The notes: a model not told the origin generated them from the letters alone. Counted from the first letter of the stretch, positions 46,812-55,570 are shown. The stretch is DNA of 64,000 nucleotides from JAWVFM01 sp963843315 (GCA_963843315.1 CAWJJU010000003.1:303330-367329); one strand, 5' to 3'. Program-made: numbers and translations.

Positions 46812-47270
46812 ATGCCTCCGATAAAGCCGGTCACCGTCAGCGTCGACGTCCCACAGGCCCGCGAGGATGTCTTCGCCCATCTCGACGTGCTCGCCAACCA
46901 CGAGGCGTTCACGGACCACCTGCTGATCGACTGGAAGGTCTCCGGGCCGGCGGCGGGCGTGGGCGCCAAGGCCAGCATGCGCATCAACGCCCCGGGCTCG
47001 CGCGAGCGCGCCGAGCTGGAGGTGCTCGAGTCCGCGCCCCCGGCCCGCACCGTCGAGGAGACGGTGTCGGCGGGCGGCAAGCGCCGCACCCGCGGCACCT
47101 ACACGCTGTCCGAGCTCACCCCAGGCGGCACGCACATCGCCTTCGAGCTCGCCTGGATCGAGGCGCCGCGAAACGAGCGCCTGGCGGCGCCGCTGACGCG
47201 CGCGTTCACCAAGCGGGCGAACGCGCGGGCGATGAAGCGCCTGGCGAAGGTCCTCGCGGCGCAGGCCTAG
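46812..47270 (+). CDS. SRPBCC-family protein
   Basis: 152 aa from ATG 46812 with GAGGAGC upstream. The fold is that of polyketide cyclase/dehydrase or START-like lipid-binding proteins: TVSVDVPQAREDVFAHLDVLANHEAF at the N-terminus, ELEVLESAPPARTVEETVS and TYTLSELTPGGTHIAFEL strands, and a C-terminal amphipathic helix with KRANARAMKRLAKVLAA. Ligand unknown. The stop is shared as CTAG with convergent ligA. Confidence 0.85.
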   Translation: MPPIKPVTVSVDVPQAREDVFAHLDVLANHEAFTDHLLIDWKVSGPAAGVGAKASMRINAPGSRERAELEVLESAPPARTVEETVSAGGKRRTRGTYTLSELTPGGTHIAFELAWIEAPRNERLAAPLTRAFTKRANARAMKRLAKVLAAQA

Positions 47271-49280
47271 GCGACCAGCGCCCGCAGGCCATCCTCGTCG
47301 AGGACCTCGGTGCCGAGCTCCTCGGCCTTCGCGAGCTTGGAGCCCGGGCTGTCGCCCGCGACGACGTAGTCGGTCTTCTTGGACACCGAGCCGGTGACCT
47401 TGCCGCCGGCGCCCTTGATGAGGCTGCTGGCCTCCTCGCGGGTGAGCTTCGGCAGCGTGCCGGTGAGCACGAACGTCTTGCCCTCCAGCGGGCCGCCCCG
47501 GGTGCGCCGCTCGGACTCGTCGAGCTCGAAGCGAAGGCCGCGCTCGCGAAGCCGCGCGATCAGCTCCTGGTTGGCTTCGTCGCGCAGCTCCTCCGCGAGC
47601 GAGCCGGCGAGGACCGGCCCGATCCCCTCGATCTCCTCGATCTGCTCGGGGCTCGCATCCATCAGCGCGTCGATCGAGCCGAAGTGCTCGGCGATCGCGT
47701 TGGCGTTGACGTAGCCGATCTGCGGCAGCCCCAGCGCGAACAGCACCATCCCGAACGGCCGCCGCTTCGAGGCCTCGATCTCGTGGATGAGGTTCCGTGC
47801 CGAGGTCTCGCCGAAGCGGTCGAGCTCAATCAGGCGCTCCGCGGTGAGGTCGTAGATGGAGGCCGGGTCGGTGATCAGGCCCTCGTCGAGGAAGCGCATC
47901 GCGTTCTTCTCGCCGAGGCCCTCGATGTCCATCGCTCCGCGGAAGTGCTTGATGAGCTGGAAGTTCTGGCCCGGGCAGCCGCGGCGGTTCGGGCAGATCG
48001 TCCACACGGAGTCCTCGGGCTTCACCGTGGGGGTGCCGCAGATGGGGCACTTCTTCGGCGGGCGGGGCCTGCGCAGCCGCCGGCCCCTGCGGCGCTGCAC
48101 GAGCGGGGCGATCACCTGGGGGATCACATCGCCCGCCCGCGTGACGACCACCTCGTCGCCCTCGCGCACGTCCTTCTTGCGCAAGGTCCTCCTCGTTGTG
48201 GAGGGTCGCGGTCGACACCGTCACGCCGCCCACGTGCACCGGCTCGAGCATCGCGAAGGGCAGCAGCCGCCCGGTGCGCCCGACGTTCCAGACGATGCGG
48301 TTGAGCTTGGTGGTCGCGGTGATCGGCGGGAACTTCCAGGCGACAGCCCAGCGCGGCTCGCGGCCGGTCACGCCGAGCTCGCGCCACAGGCTGCGCTCGT
48401 CGACCTTCACAACGACGCCGTCGATCTCGAAGTCGAGGCTCTCGCGGCGCTCCTCCCACCAAAGGCAGCGCTCGACGACCTCGTCGGCACTGCTGAGCCG
48501 GGCGATGTCCCCGTTCACCGGGAAGCCCCGCTCACGCAGCCAGTCGAGCTCCTCGGAGTGGGTCTCGAAGGAGACACCACGCCCGGCCCCCGTGCCGTAG
48601 CACCAAATGGAGAGGGGACGCTCGGCCGTGACCGACGCGTCGAGCATTCGCAGCGAGCCCGCGGCGGCGTTGCGCGGGTTGGCGAACGTCGCGAGCCCCT
48701 GCCCGGCGCGCTCCTCGTTGAGGGCGGCGAACGCCGCGCGCGGGAAGTAGATCTCGCCGCGCACCTCGACCGAGCCCGGCGCGTCCGCGATCTCGTGCGG
48801 GATGTCGCCGATCGTCCGCAGGTTCGGGCTGACGTCCTCGCCGACCACCCCGTCGCCGCGCGTCGCGCCGCGGACGAACCTGCCGTCCTCGTAGGTGAGC
48901 GAGATCGCGAGGCCGTCGATCTTGGGCTCGGCCACGAAGCTCAGCGACGATGCGCTGATGTCGAGCGAGCGAAGGCGGTTGTGCAGGCGCGCCTCCCAGC
49001 CGCGGAACTCCTCCGCGCCGCGCGCGTTGCCCAGCGAGAGCATGGGCTCCGCGTGGCGCACCTGCGGGAAGCGATCCGAGGGGCGGCCCCCGACCCGCTG
49101 CGTCGGCGAGTCGCTGGTGACCACCTCGGGGTGCTCAGCCTCGACCTCGCGGAGCTCGCGCATGAGCGCGTCGTACTCGTCGTCGCCCACCGCCGGGTCG
49201 TCGAGCACGTAGTAGGCGTGGTCGTGCGCCGCGATCTCCTCGCGAAGCGCCGCCGCGCGGTCGGCCGGCGAGACGCTCAC
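47267..49280 (-). CDS. ligA: NAD-dependent DNA ligase (one frameshift)
   Basis: About 670 aa after removing one extra base near 48,184 (DLRKKDVREGDEV restored). It seals nicks in replication and repair. The adenylation domain has the N-terminal Ia motif AHDHAYYVLDDPAVGDDEYD and the active-site lysine in EPKIDGLAISL. The OB fold, a Cys4 zinc finger (CPICGTP, CPNRRGCPGQ), helix-hairpin-helix repeats and a C-terminal BRCT domain (GGPLEGKTFVLTGTLPKL) follow. It overlaps surE by four bases. The single insertion is surely a sequence error because ligA is essential in bacteria that depend on it. Confidence 0.93.
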
Positions 49281-50119
49281 GCTCCCCCCTCTCCCAGGCC
49301 CGCCCCCTCGGGCAGAGCGCCCTCCAGCGCTCGCGCCAGGCCGCTCTGCTCGAGCACCTCGATGCCGTCGCGATCGGTGAGGTCGAAGTGCACAGGAGTG
49401 ATGGAAACGCGGCCGTCGGCCACCGCGGTGAGGTCCGTTCCCGCCTCCTCGACGTGCGTCGGGGCGAATCCGTAGATCCGGTAGCGGCGCCGGCCCGTGT
49501 CGTCGGAGCCGAGCGGCTTCAGCTCGTCCTCGTAGACCCGCTTGCCGAGCCGGGTGATCGCGACCCCGCGAGGCTCACGGCCCGGGCAGTTCACGTTCAG
49601 GAGCGTCGCCGGTCGCAGCGGGGTGTGGAGAATCCGGCGCACCAGCTCGGCGGTGAGCGTCGCGGCGGCGGTGAAGTCGAAGCGCCGGCCCGGCATGAAG
49701 CCCATCTCGAGGGCTGAGGATTGCTGGGAGACGGCGATGGCCGGAATGCCGAGGACGATCCCCTCGAACGCCGCGGCGACGGTGCCGGAATAGGTGATGT
49801 CGTCCCCCATGTTCGAGCCGTGGTTGATGCCGGAGACGATGAGCTCCGGCCGCGGGCCGCCCAGACCGAGGTCGGCGAACCGCACGCAGTCCACCGGCGT
49901 CCCGTCGGTCGCGTAGCCCGTCGAGCCGTCGGCCATCGTCACCTCCTCGACGCTCAGGGGCGTCCGGGTGGTGATGCTGCGTGCCGTGGCGCTGCGGTTG
50001 GAGTCGGGCGCGATCACGACGACGTCGAGCTCGTCCACCTCACGCAGGGCGCGGTGCGCGGCGCGCAGGCCCTCGGCGTGGATGCCGTCGTCGTTGGTCA
50101 GCAGGACTCGTGTGGCCAT
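49277..50119 (-). CDS. surE: 5'-nucleotidase SurE
   Basis: About 280 aa from ATG 50119 (an ATG nine bases upstream is possible). It removes phosphate from nucleoside monophosphates and is a stationary-phase survival protein. The N-terminal LLTNDDGIHAEGL has the metal-binding Asp pair, and APDSNRSATA, VSGINHGSNMGDDITYSGTVAAA with the Asn metal ligand are present. Overlaps ligA by four bases, so the genes are probably co-transcribed. Confidence 0.95.
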   Translation of the reverse strand: MATRVLLTNDDGIHAEGLRAAHRALREVDELDVVVIAPDSNRSATARSITTRTPLSVEEVTMADGSTGYATDGTPVDCVRFADLGLGGPRPELIVSGINHGSNMGDDITYSGTVAAAFEGIVLGIPAIAVSQQSSALEMGFMPGRRFDFTAAATLTAELVRRILHTPLRPATLLNVNCPGREPRGVAITRLGKRVYEDELKPLGSDDTGRRRYRIYGFAPTHVEEAGTDLTAVADGRVSITPVHFDLTDRDGIEVLEQSGLARALEGALPEGAGLGEGGA

Positions 50120-50168
50120 GGCCCTCATGATTGCGGTCGGCCGCGACGAGGGTCGTCTGACGTTTCGA

Positions 50169-50381
50169 CTACCGGTTGCTCGCCTCGTCCTTCGCCGGCG
50201 GGCGCTCCTCGATGCGTGGCGGCTCCTCGTCCTCGTCGGCGGGGTGCAGGCCGCGCACGCCGTCGATCAGGTTGCGGATGCCGCCGCCGACCGCGCGCCC
50301 CGCCTGGGGGAGGCGCCGCCCGCCGAAGAGCAGGAGCAGCAGGATGGCGAGCACGACGATCTCGAGCGGGCCGACGTTCAT
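50169..50381 (-). CDS. tatA: Twin-arginine translocase TatA/TatB-type subunit
   Basis: About 70 aa from ATG 50381. One N-terminal membrane helix (VGPLEIVVLAILLLLLFGG) and an amphipathic helix starting RRLPQAGRAVGGGIRNL, with the GPLE and FGGRRLP motifs of TatA. A charged acidic tail follows (DEDEEPPRIEERPP). TatA-type proteins form the pore of the Tat pathway that exports folded proteins. TatA versus TatB cannot be told from this alone; the short tail and sequence favour TatA. TatC is not in the window. Confidence 0.9.
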   Translation of the reverse strand: MNVGPLEIVVLAILLLLLFGGRRLPQAGRAVGGGIRNLIDGVRGLHPADEDEEPPRIEERPPAKDEASNR

Positions 50382-50388
50382 CCCCTGA

Positions 50389-50417
50389 AACCTAAAGGGG
50401 TCAGACCCCTTTAGGTT
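50389..50417. repeat. Perfect palindrome with GGGGTC-A-GACCCC core (REP-like)
   Basis: AACCTAAAGGGGTC (50389-50402), one base, and GACCCCTTTAGGTT (50404-50417) form a 14-bp perfect palindrome in the gap between tatA and truA on the minus strand. The GGGGTCAGACCCC core is a recurrent feature of REP elements linked to RAYT/TnpA-REP transposases in many bacteria (established knowledge). It may also act as a terminator for truA. Confidence 0.75.
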
Positions 50418-50420
50418 CAT

Positions 50421-51197
50421 TTACGTCACAAAGGTGCCAGGCCCCTCGTAGGTCACCGACGCCAGGTACAGGCCGTGCGCGGCTGCCGTGTCACCGGCGC
50501 GCTCGCGCGGCGCGCCCTCCAGGAGCGCGGCGAAGTCCTCGACGCTGCGGCGGCCACCGCCAACCTGGAGCATCGTCCCCACGAGCGCCCTCACCATGCT
50601 GCGCATGAACGCGTCGGCCGTGATCCACAGCTCCAGCAACTCGCCCTCGCGCTCGTCGGCCAGGCCGTGGGCGCGCCACTCGGCGGCGCCGATCACGCGC
50701 TGGAAGCGCACATGCTCGGTGTCGGTGGGCGTGAACGCCGTGAAGTCGTGGGTGCCGATGAGGGCGGCTGCGCACGCGTCCAGCGCGGCGCGATCCAGCG
50801 ATTGGGGCCAGTGCAGGGCCCGTCCGCGCTCGAACGGGCTGAGGACGGGCGCCGTGACGATCCAGTAGCAGTACGTTCGCGCGATGGCGTCCCGGCGCGC
50901 GTCGAACCCGTCGGGGGCGGGCTGGGCGCGCAGCACCGCGATCTCGGCGGGCAGGTTGGCGTTCAGAGCACGGTCGAGGGTCGGCGGGACCTCGCCGTCG
51001 AATTCGAAGCTCGCCACCTGTCCCCAGGCGTGAACGCCGGCGTCGGTCCGCCCGGCAACCGTGAGCCCGACGCGCTCGCCGAGGACTCGCTCCAGTGCCG
51101 CCTCCAGCTCGCCCTGAACGGTCCGCTCGCCGGGCTGCACTGCCCAGCCGCGAAACGGCGCGCCGTCGTAGGCGATCGTGAGCCGAGTCGTGCCCAC
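50421..51197 (-). CDS. truA: tRNA pseudouridine synthase A
   Basis: 258 aa. It modifies uridines 38-40 of tRNA anticodon stem-loops. The catalytic aspartate is in VAGRTDAGVHAWGQV. The N-terminal TRLTIAYDGAPFRGWAVQPGERTVQG and the later DFTAFTPTDT are conserved. FMRSMVRALVGTMLQVGGGRRSVEDF closes the domain. The gene follows rplQ in the ribosomal cluster, the common order in bacteria. It is 36 bp downstream of the rplQ stop. Confidence 0.95.
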   Translation of the reverse strand: MGTTRLTIAYDGAPFRGWAVQPGERTVQGELEAALERVLGERVGLTVAGRTDAGVHAWGQVASFEFDGEVPPTLDRALNANLPAEIAVLRAQPAPDGFDARRDAIARTYCYWIVTAPVLSPFERGRALHWPQSLDRAALDACAAALIGTHDFTAFTPTDTEHVRFQRVIGAAEWRAHGLADEREGELLELWITADAFMRSMVRALVGTMLQVGGGRRSVEDFAALLEGAPRERAGDTAAAHGLYLASVTYEGPGTFVT

Positions 51198-51233
51198 GGC
51201 GCGAAGCCTGTCAGGCGGATGGCGGCCCCGCGC

Positions 51234-51587
51234 TCAGACGAGCTCGAGGAAGACCATCTCAGTGGAGTCCGAGCGGCGCGGGCCCAGCTTGACGATGCGC
51301 GTGTAGCCGCCCGGGCGCTCCGCGTAACGGGGCGCCACCTCCTCGAAGAGCTTGTGGACCAGGAAGCGGTCGTGGCCCAGCTTCGACAGCGCCTGCCGGC
51401 GCGCGTGCAGATCGCCGCGCTTGGCGAGCGTGATCAGCTTCTCGACGTCCGGCTTGACCGCCTTGGCCTTCGCCTGGCTGGTCTTGATGCGCTCGTGCTG
51501 GATCAGATCGCGGCACAAATTGCGCATCAGCGCCTTGCGGTGCGCCGAGTCGCGCGAGAGCTTGTTTCTGACCTTGCCGTGGCGCAT
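51234..51587 (-). CDS. rplQ: 50S ribosomal protein L17
   Basis: 117 aa. A typical start MRHGKVRNKLSRDSAHRKALMRNL and the LIQHERIKTSQAKAKAVKPDVEKLI segment, ending in RIVKLGPRRSDSTEMVFLEL. L17 sits near the exit-tunnel of the large subunit. It lies seven bases after rpoA, the usual alpha-operon partner. Confidence 0.98.
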   Translation of the reverse strand: MRHGKVRNKLSRDSAHRKALMRNLCRDLIQHERIKTSQAKAKAVKPDVEKLITLAKRGDLHARRQALSKLGHDRFLVHKLFEEVAPRYAERPGGYTRIVKLGPRRSDSTEMVFLELV

Positions 51588-51594
51588 GGGGGGA

Positions 51595-52560
51595 TTATTC
51601 CGCGCGGAGCGAGAGCCCGAGCTGCGACAGCGCGTCGATGACCTCCTCGGTCGAGCGCCGTCCGAAGTTCGGGATGGCGTTCAGTTCCGACTCCGAGCGA
51701 ACGACGAGGTCGCCGATCGTCTGGATGCCGGCCCGCTTCAGGCAGTTGTAGGCGCGAACGCCCACGTCGAGCTCCTCGATGAGGCGGTCGTCGCCGTTCG
51801 ACTGCGGGACCGCCTCCAGCGCCCCGGCCATGTCGCCGGCGCCGTCGCGGCTGGTGAGCTCCTCGACGCGATCCGCGTCGGTGAAGATCGCCAGGTTCTT
51901 GATGAGGATCTCCGCGGCCTCGCGCAGCGCTGCGCCGGGCTCGATGGAGCCGTCGGTCTCGATGTCGAGCGCGAGCTTGTCGAAGTCCGTCCGCTGCCCG
52001 ACTCGCGCCGTGTCCACCTTGTATGACGCGCGGCGGATGGGCGAGAAGATCGAGTCGATCGGGATCACGCCGATGGGCTGATCGTCGGACTTGTTCTCCT
52101 CGGCCGGGGAGTAGCCGCGGCCGCGGCCCAGCGAGAGGTAGAGCTCCAGCTTGGTCCGCTTCTCCAGCGTCGCGATGGGCGCGTCGGGGTTCAGGATCTC
52201 GACGCCCGCGGGCAGGTCGATGTCCTTCGCGGTCACGTCGCCGGGACCGGTCGCGACCAGGGGGGCCTCGACCTCGTCGGCGTCGGTGTGCATGCGCACC
52301 ACGACATCCTTGAGGTTCAGGACCAGGTCGGTCACATCCTCCTTGACGCCCGCGATCGTGGAGAACTCGTGGGCCACGCCCTCGATGCGGACGCTCTTGA
52401 TCGCCGCTCCGCCGAGTGAGCTGAGCAGGACGCGCCGCAGGCTGTTGCCGAACGTGTAGCCGAACCCCTTGTCGAGGGGTTCGATGACGAACGTTCCCTT
52501 GGTGTCCTCGATGTTCTCACTCGAGATCTTGGGCGTCTGAAATTCGGGCAGGGTGGTCAT
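51595..52560 (-). CDS. rpoA: RNA polymerase subunit alpha
   Basis: 321 aa. The N-terminal dimerisation domain has EPLDKGFGYTFGNSLRRVLLSSLGG and the assembly region up to about residue 230. The C-terminal domain binds DNA UP elements and regulators: ELDVGVRAYNCLKRAGIQTIGDLVV and SELNAIPNFGRRSTEEVIDAL. Length and domains are normal. It sits between rpsD and rplQ as in most bacteria. Confidence 0.98.
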   Translation of the reverse strand: MTTLPEFQTPKISSENIEDTKGTFVIEPLDKGFGYTFGNSLRRVLLSSLGGAAIKSVRIEGVAHEFSTIAGVKEDVTDLVLNLKDVVVRMHTDADEVEAPLVATGPGDVTAKDIDLPAGVEILNPDAPIATLEKRTKLELYLSLGRGRGYSPAEENKSDDQPIGVIPIDSIFSPIRRASYKVDTARVGQRTDFDKLALDIETDGSIEPGAALREAAEILIKNLAIFTDADRVEELTSRDGAGDMAGALEAVPQSNGDDRLIEELDVGVRAYNCLKRAGIQTIGDLVVRSESELNAIPNFGRRSTEEVIDALSQLGLSLRAE

Positions 52561-52597
52561 CGATTCCTCTTCTGTGATCTTGGATTTGCTCGGAGCT

Positions 52598-53218
52598 CTA
52601 CTTGGAGTAGAGCTCGACGATGAGCTGTTCGGAGACCGGCGTCGTGATCTCGCCGCGATCCGGCATACGCAGGACCTTTGCGGTCAGCGAGTCATGGTCG
52701 GCCTGTAGCCACGGCGGAACCACCGCGGTCAGCTCGGTTGCGCTGCGGACGACGTCCGCAGCGCTCGACGACGCCGCAATGGTGATGACGTCGTCGGGTC
52801 GGACCTGATAGCTGGGCACGTTCACGCGCTTGCCGTTGACCTGCCAGTGGCCATGGCTCACGAGCTGCCGGGCCTGGCGCCGCGAAGCCGCGAAGCCGAG
52901 CCGGACCAGCACGTTGTCGAGCCGGCGCTCGAGCAGGCGCAGCAGGTTCTCGCCGGTGACGCCCGGCTGGCCGGCGGCGCGGTCGTAATAGCTGCGGAAC
53001 TGCTTCTCGAGCAGCTGGTAGTAGCGGCGCGCCTTCTGCTTCTCGCGAAGCTGGGTGCGGTACTCCGACTGGCGCATGCGGCCGCGGCCGTGCTCGCCGG
53101 GCGGGTAGCTGCGCCGCTCGACGCCGCACTTCTCCGTGAAGCAGCGCGCGCCCTTCAGGTAGAGCTTCTGGCCCTCCCGGCGGCACTGCTTGCACTGCGC
53201 TGAAGTATCTCTCGCCAT
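52598..53218 (-). CDS. rpsD: 30S ribosomal protein S4
   Basis: 206 aa from ATG 53218. The N-terminal zinc-type segment has four cysteines (CKQCRREGQKLY, GARCFTEKC), so this is a zinc-binding C+ form. RLDNVLVRLGFAASRRQARQL and VSHGHWQVNGKRVNVPSYQV are the S4 RNA-binding domain. S4 nucleates small-subunit assembly and often represses its own operon. Confidence 0.98.
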   Translation of the reverse strand: MARDTSAQCKQCRREGQKLYLKGARCFTEKCGVERRSYPPGEHGRGRMRQSEYRTQLREKQKARRYYQLLEKQFRSYYDRAAGQPGVTGENLLRLLERRLDNVLVRLGFAASRRQARQLVSHGHWQVNGKRVNVPSYQVRPDDVITIAASSSAADVVRSATELTAVVPPWLQADHDSLTAKVLRMPDRGEITTPVSEQLIVELYSK

Positions 53219-53220
53219 GG

Positions 53221-53619
53221 TCAGACCCTCCGCCGCTTGCGGGGGCGGCAGCCGTTGTGGGCCTGCGGCGTGACGTCCTTGACGGTCGTGACCTGAAGGC
53301 CCGCGGCCTGCAGGGAACGGATGGCCGTGTCGCGGCCGGAGCCTGCGCCCTTGGCGTGGACCTCCACGCGCTCGAGGCCGTGCTCCATGCCCTTGCGGGC
53401 GGCGGCGTCGGCCGTGACCTGCGCGGCGAACGGGGTCGACTTGCGCGAGCCCTTGAACCCGGCCGAGCCGGCGGACTCCCAGCAGATCACGTTGCCGTCG
53501 GTGTCGGTGATCGTCACGATCGTGTTGTTGAAGCTCGTCTTCACGTGCGCGACGCCATACGCGATGTTCTTCTTGACGCGGCGTCGGGTGCGAGTCTTTC
53601 CCTTGCGGGGTGCGGGCAT
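53221..53619 (-). CDS. rpsK: 30S ribosomal protein S11
   Basis: 132 aa. The conserved VKKNIAYGVAHVKTSFNNTIV, VICWESAGSAGFKGSRKSTPF and the end VTPQAHNGCRPRKRRRV are all present. S11 lines the mRNA path of the small subunit. Two bases separate its stop from the rpsD start. Confidence 0.98.
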   Translation of the reverse strand: MPAPRKGKTRTRRRVKKNIAYGVAHVKTSFNNTIVTITDTDGNVICWESAGSAGFKGSRKSTPFAAQVTADAAARKGMEHGLERVEVHAKGAGSGRDTAIRSLQAAGLQVTTVKDVTPQAHNGCRPRKRRRV

Positions 53620-53686
53620 CAGTAAACCTGCCTTGCCAGGCGGGCAAATTTTGTTTCGCGCAAAGCGCTCATCACCACATCGGTCC

Positions 53687-54070
53687 TCACTTGGCGGTCG
53701 GGGCCTTCTTCTTGCCGGCGATGCTCATGCGCCGGGGGCCCTTGCGAGTACGGGCGTTGGTCTTGGTGCGCTGGCCCCGGGTCGGCATTCCGCGACGATG
53801 GCGACCGCCGCGATAGGCGCCGATCTCGCTGAGGCGCTTGATGTTCTGCGAGCGCTCGCGCCGAAGGTCACCCTCGACCTCCAGGGCCTCGACGGCCGAG
53901 CGAAGCTTGACGGTCTCGTCCTCGGTGAGGTCCTTGACGTAGGTGTTGGGATCCACGCCGGCCTTCTGGAGCACCTCGTTCGCGGTCGAACGGCCCACGC
54001 CATGGACGTAGGTGAGTCCGATCTCCACTCGCTTGTTGAGGGGCAGGTTGACCCCTGCGATGCGTGCCAT
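53687..54070 (-). CDS. rpsM: 30S ribosomal protein S13
   Basis: 127 aa. ARIAGVNLPLNKRVEIGLTY at the N-terminus, YVHGVGRSTANEVLQKAGVDP with the helix-turn-helix, and RRGMPTRGQRTKTNARTRKG near the C-terminus. S13 contacts the tRNA and the large subunit in bridge B1. A 67 bp gap separates it from rpsK, with no gene in it. Confidence 0.98.
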   Translation of the reverse strand: MARIAGVNLPLNKRVEIGLTYVHGVGRSTANEVLQKAGVDPNTYVKDLTEDETVKLRSAVEALEVEGDLRRERSQNIKRLSEIGAYRGGRHRRGMPTRGQRTKTNARTRKGPRRMSIAGKKKAPTAK

Positions 54071-54084
54071 TTAAAAACTGTCTC

Positions 54085-54198
54085 CTAGCCCTGTCGCTGC
54101 TTGTGGCGGGGGTTCGAGCAGATCACCAGCACACGGCCGCGCCTCCGGATGATCCGGCAGCGGTCGCACATTGGCTTTACGGACGCTCGTACCTTCAT
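54085..54198 (-). CDS. rpmJ: 50S ribosomal protein L36 (zinc-binding form)
   Basis: 37 aa from ATG 54198 (too short to stand out alone). It reads MKVRASVKPMCDRCRIIRRR then VLVICSNPRHKQRQG. The CxxC...C(x4)H pattern marks the zinc-binding C+ form. It precedes rpsM by 14 bp, the usual order. infA, normally just upstream, is not here. Confidence 0.97.
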   Translation of the reverse strand: MKVRASVKPMCDRCRIIRRRGRVLVICSNPRHKQRQG

Positions 54199-54537
54199 CG
54201 CCTCTCGCTGGCAACGTATCCAATAACTTTCATCGAGAAGGCCCTGCTGCCCCATGAATCGGGCGGCGGGCACACCAAAACGGCCCGAAGGCCGAACGGG
54301 AAGTATAGCGCCGGGCCTCGTTTTCGCCCAGTCGGGGAGGCGGTCGACGGAAATCACTGAGGGAGGGCGGCTTGTTGCGGCTTCGGCCGGCCCGCAGCCC
54401 CGCTCATGACGAGTTGTAGTCGCATACCGACTACAACTCGTCAGAACCCACCGAGAGCTCGCCGATGTGGCGATTCGCCTCCCTCATCAGCCTGGGAACG
54501 CGCCGCGGCCCGGCAAACGCCGGCGGAGGCCGCTGCC
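54199..54537. other. 339-bp gap upstream of rpmJ with no gene
   Basis: No coding sequence is supported here. The usual gene at this place, infA (about 72 codons), is not found in any frame. The stretch holds the alpha-cluster promoter region, not pinned by eye, and the perfect hairpin at 54407-54443. The strongest non-coding element in it is that hairpin. Confidence 0.6.
54407..54443. repeat. Perfect 16-bp inverted repeat with 5-base loop
   Basis: TGACGAGTTGTAGTCG (54407-54422) pairs perfectly with CGACTACAACTCGTCA (54428-54443) around CATAC. It lies between the VIT-like gene stop and rpmJ, both on the minus strand. It could be a rho-independent-type terminator without a U tract for the VIT-like gene, or a REP-like element like that at 50389. 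Confidence 0.8.
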
Positions 54538-55038
54538 CTAGGCGTGGCCGACGGCGATCCCCACCACGGCAACGAGAAAGCCGGCCAGGGTCACCTGGAT
54601 CAGCGACTGCGCGAGGGGGACGTCGAGATACCGCCTGCGCACGATCGCGATGACGATCAGCTCGCAGGCGACGACGGGGTAGGCGACGGCCAGGGCCGTG
54701 CTCACATCGGGAATCAGGAACGGCAGCGCGTGGGCGGTGCCGCCGATGAAGGTGGCGATGCCCGTGATCAGTCCGCGCTGCATCGAGCTGCCGCGCCCGG
54801 TGATCGAGCCATCGTCGGAGAGGCCCTCGGAGATGCCCATGCTGATCGCGGCCCCGAGTCCCGCGGCCAGGCCGATGAGGAGCGCCGCGCGCGAGCCCGA
54901 GATGTAGGCGGCGGCGAAGATCGGCGCCAGCGTCGAAACCGTGCCGTCGATGAGGCCGATGAGGCCGGGCTGCACGACCTGAAGGAGGCGCTGCTGCTGA
55001 GTGGCGCCGCTCCAGCGCTCGAGTACGGACTCAACCAT
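54538..55038 (-). CDS. VIT1/CCC1-family membrane transporter
   Basis: 166 aa with about four to five membrane segments. LLQVVQPGLIGLIDGTVSTLAPIF and ALLIGLAAGLGAAISMGISEGLSDDG match the first helices of the vacuolar iron/manganese transporter family, with the acidic EGLSDD on the metal path. It is shorter than the 230-aa norm. Metal substrate is most likely iron or manganese. It is divergent from the fur gene, which probably controls it. Confidence 0.82.
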   Translation of the reverse strand: MVESVLERWSGATQQQRLLQVVQPGLIGLIDGTVSTLAPIFAAAYISGSRAALLIGLAAGLGAAISMGISEGLSDDGSITGRGSSMQRGLITGIATFIGGTAHALPFLIPDVSTALAVAYPVVACELIVIAIVRRRYLDVPLAQSLIQVTLAGFLVAVVGIAVGHA

Positions 55039-55049
55039 GGCGCTATTAT

Positions 55050-55064
55050 TGCAAATGATTTAGA
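55050..55064. promoter_or_regulatory. Candidate Fur-family box
   Basis: TGCAAAT-G-ATTTAGA fits the 7-1-7 inverted pattern of Fur/Zur boxes with five of seven pairs matched. It lies 12 bp upstream of the VIT-like gene start and about 50 bp upstream of fur, in their shared divergent region. TTAGG-like repeats follow to 55,090. The assignment is by eye only. Confidence 0.45.
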
Positions 55065-55115
55065 GTTAGGAATGCCTTAGAACAAGTTAGGGCACCCGAA
55101 CACGGACCCGAACCC

Positions 55116-55565
55116 ATGGCTCAACCTACGCAAAGCCCAGGACGCGACCGGATCGCCGAGGTCCTCCACGCGCGCGGCTACAAGGCCACGTCGCAGCGCA
55201 TCGTCATCGCGCACGAGCTCGAGGGCCTGGGCCGCCATGTCAGCGCGGAGGAGATCCGGGCGGCCGTAGAGCCGGTCCTCCCCAACCTCTCCCTGCCCAC
55301 CGTGTACGCGACGCTCGAGGTCCTCGAGGACTGCGGCATCGTGCGCCGCATCGCCGCCGGCCACGATCGGGCCCTCTTCGACGCCGGCGCGCCCGACCAC
55401 CACCATCTGGTCTGCCGGCGCTGCGGGGCGGTCGACGACCTGGCGGCGCCCGCCGAGCTCGCGCCGGCCCTGGACGCCGCGGCCGAGCACGGCTTCGTCG
55501 CCGACGGCGCCGAGGTCGTGATCCGCGGTCTGTGCGCGGACTGCGCGGCGCGGGGCTCGCGCTAG
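55116..55565 (+). CDS. Fur-family metal-dependent repressor
   Basis: 149 aa. The N-terminal winged helix reads RIAEVLHARGYKATSQRIVIAHEL, and LSLPTVYATLEVLEDCGIV is the recognition helix. The dimerisation domain has the regulatory metal ligands in DHHHLVCRRCGAVDD and a second CxxC (CADCAARG), forming the structural zinc site. Fur-family members sense Fe, Zn or Mn or peroxide; which one cannot be told here. Divergent from the VIT-like gene, which argues for iron. Confidence 0.9.
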   Translation: MAQPTQSPGRDRIAEVLHARGYKATSQRIVIAHELEGLGRHVSAEEIRAAVEPVLPNLSLPTVYATLEVLEDCGIVRRIAAGHDRALFDAGAPDHHHLVCRRCGAVDDLAAPAELAPALDAAAEHGFVADGAEVVIRGLCADCAARGSR

Positions 55566-55570
55566 GCCGC

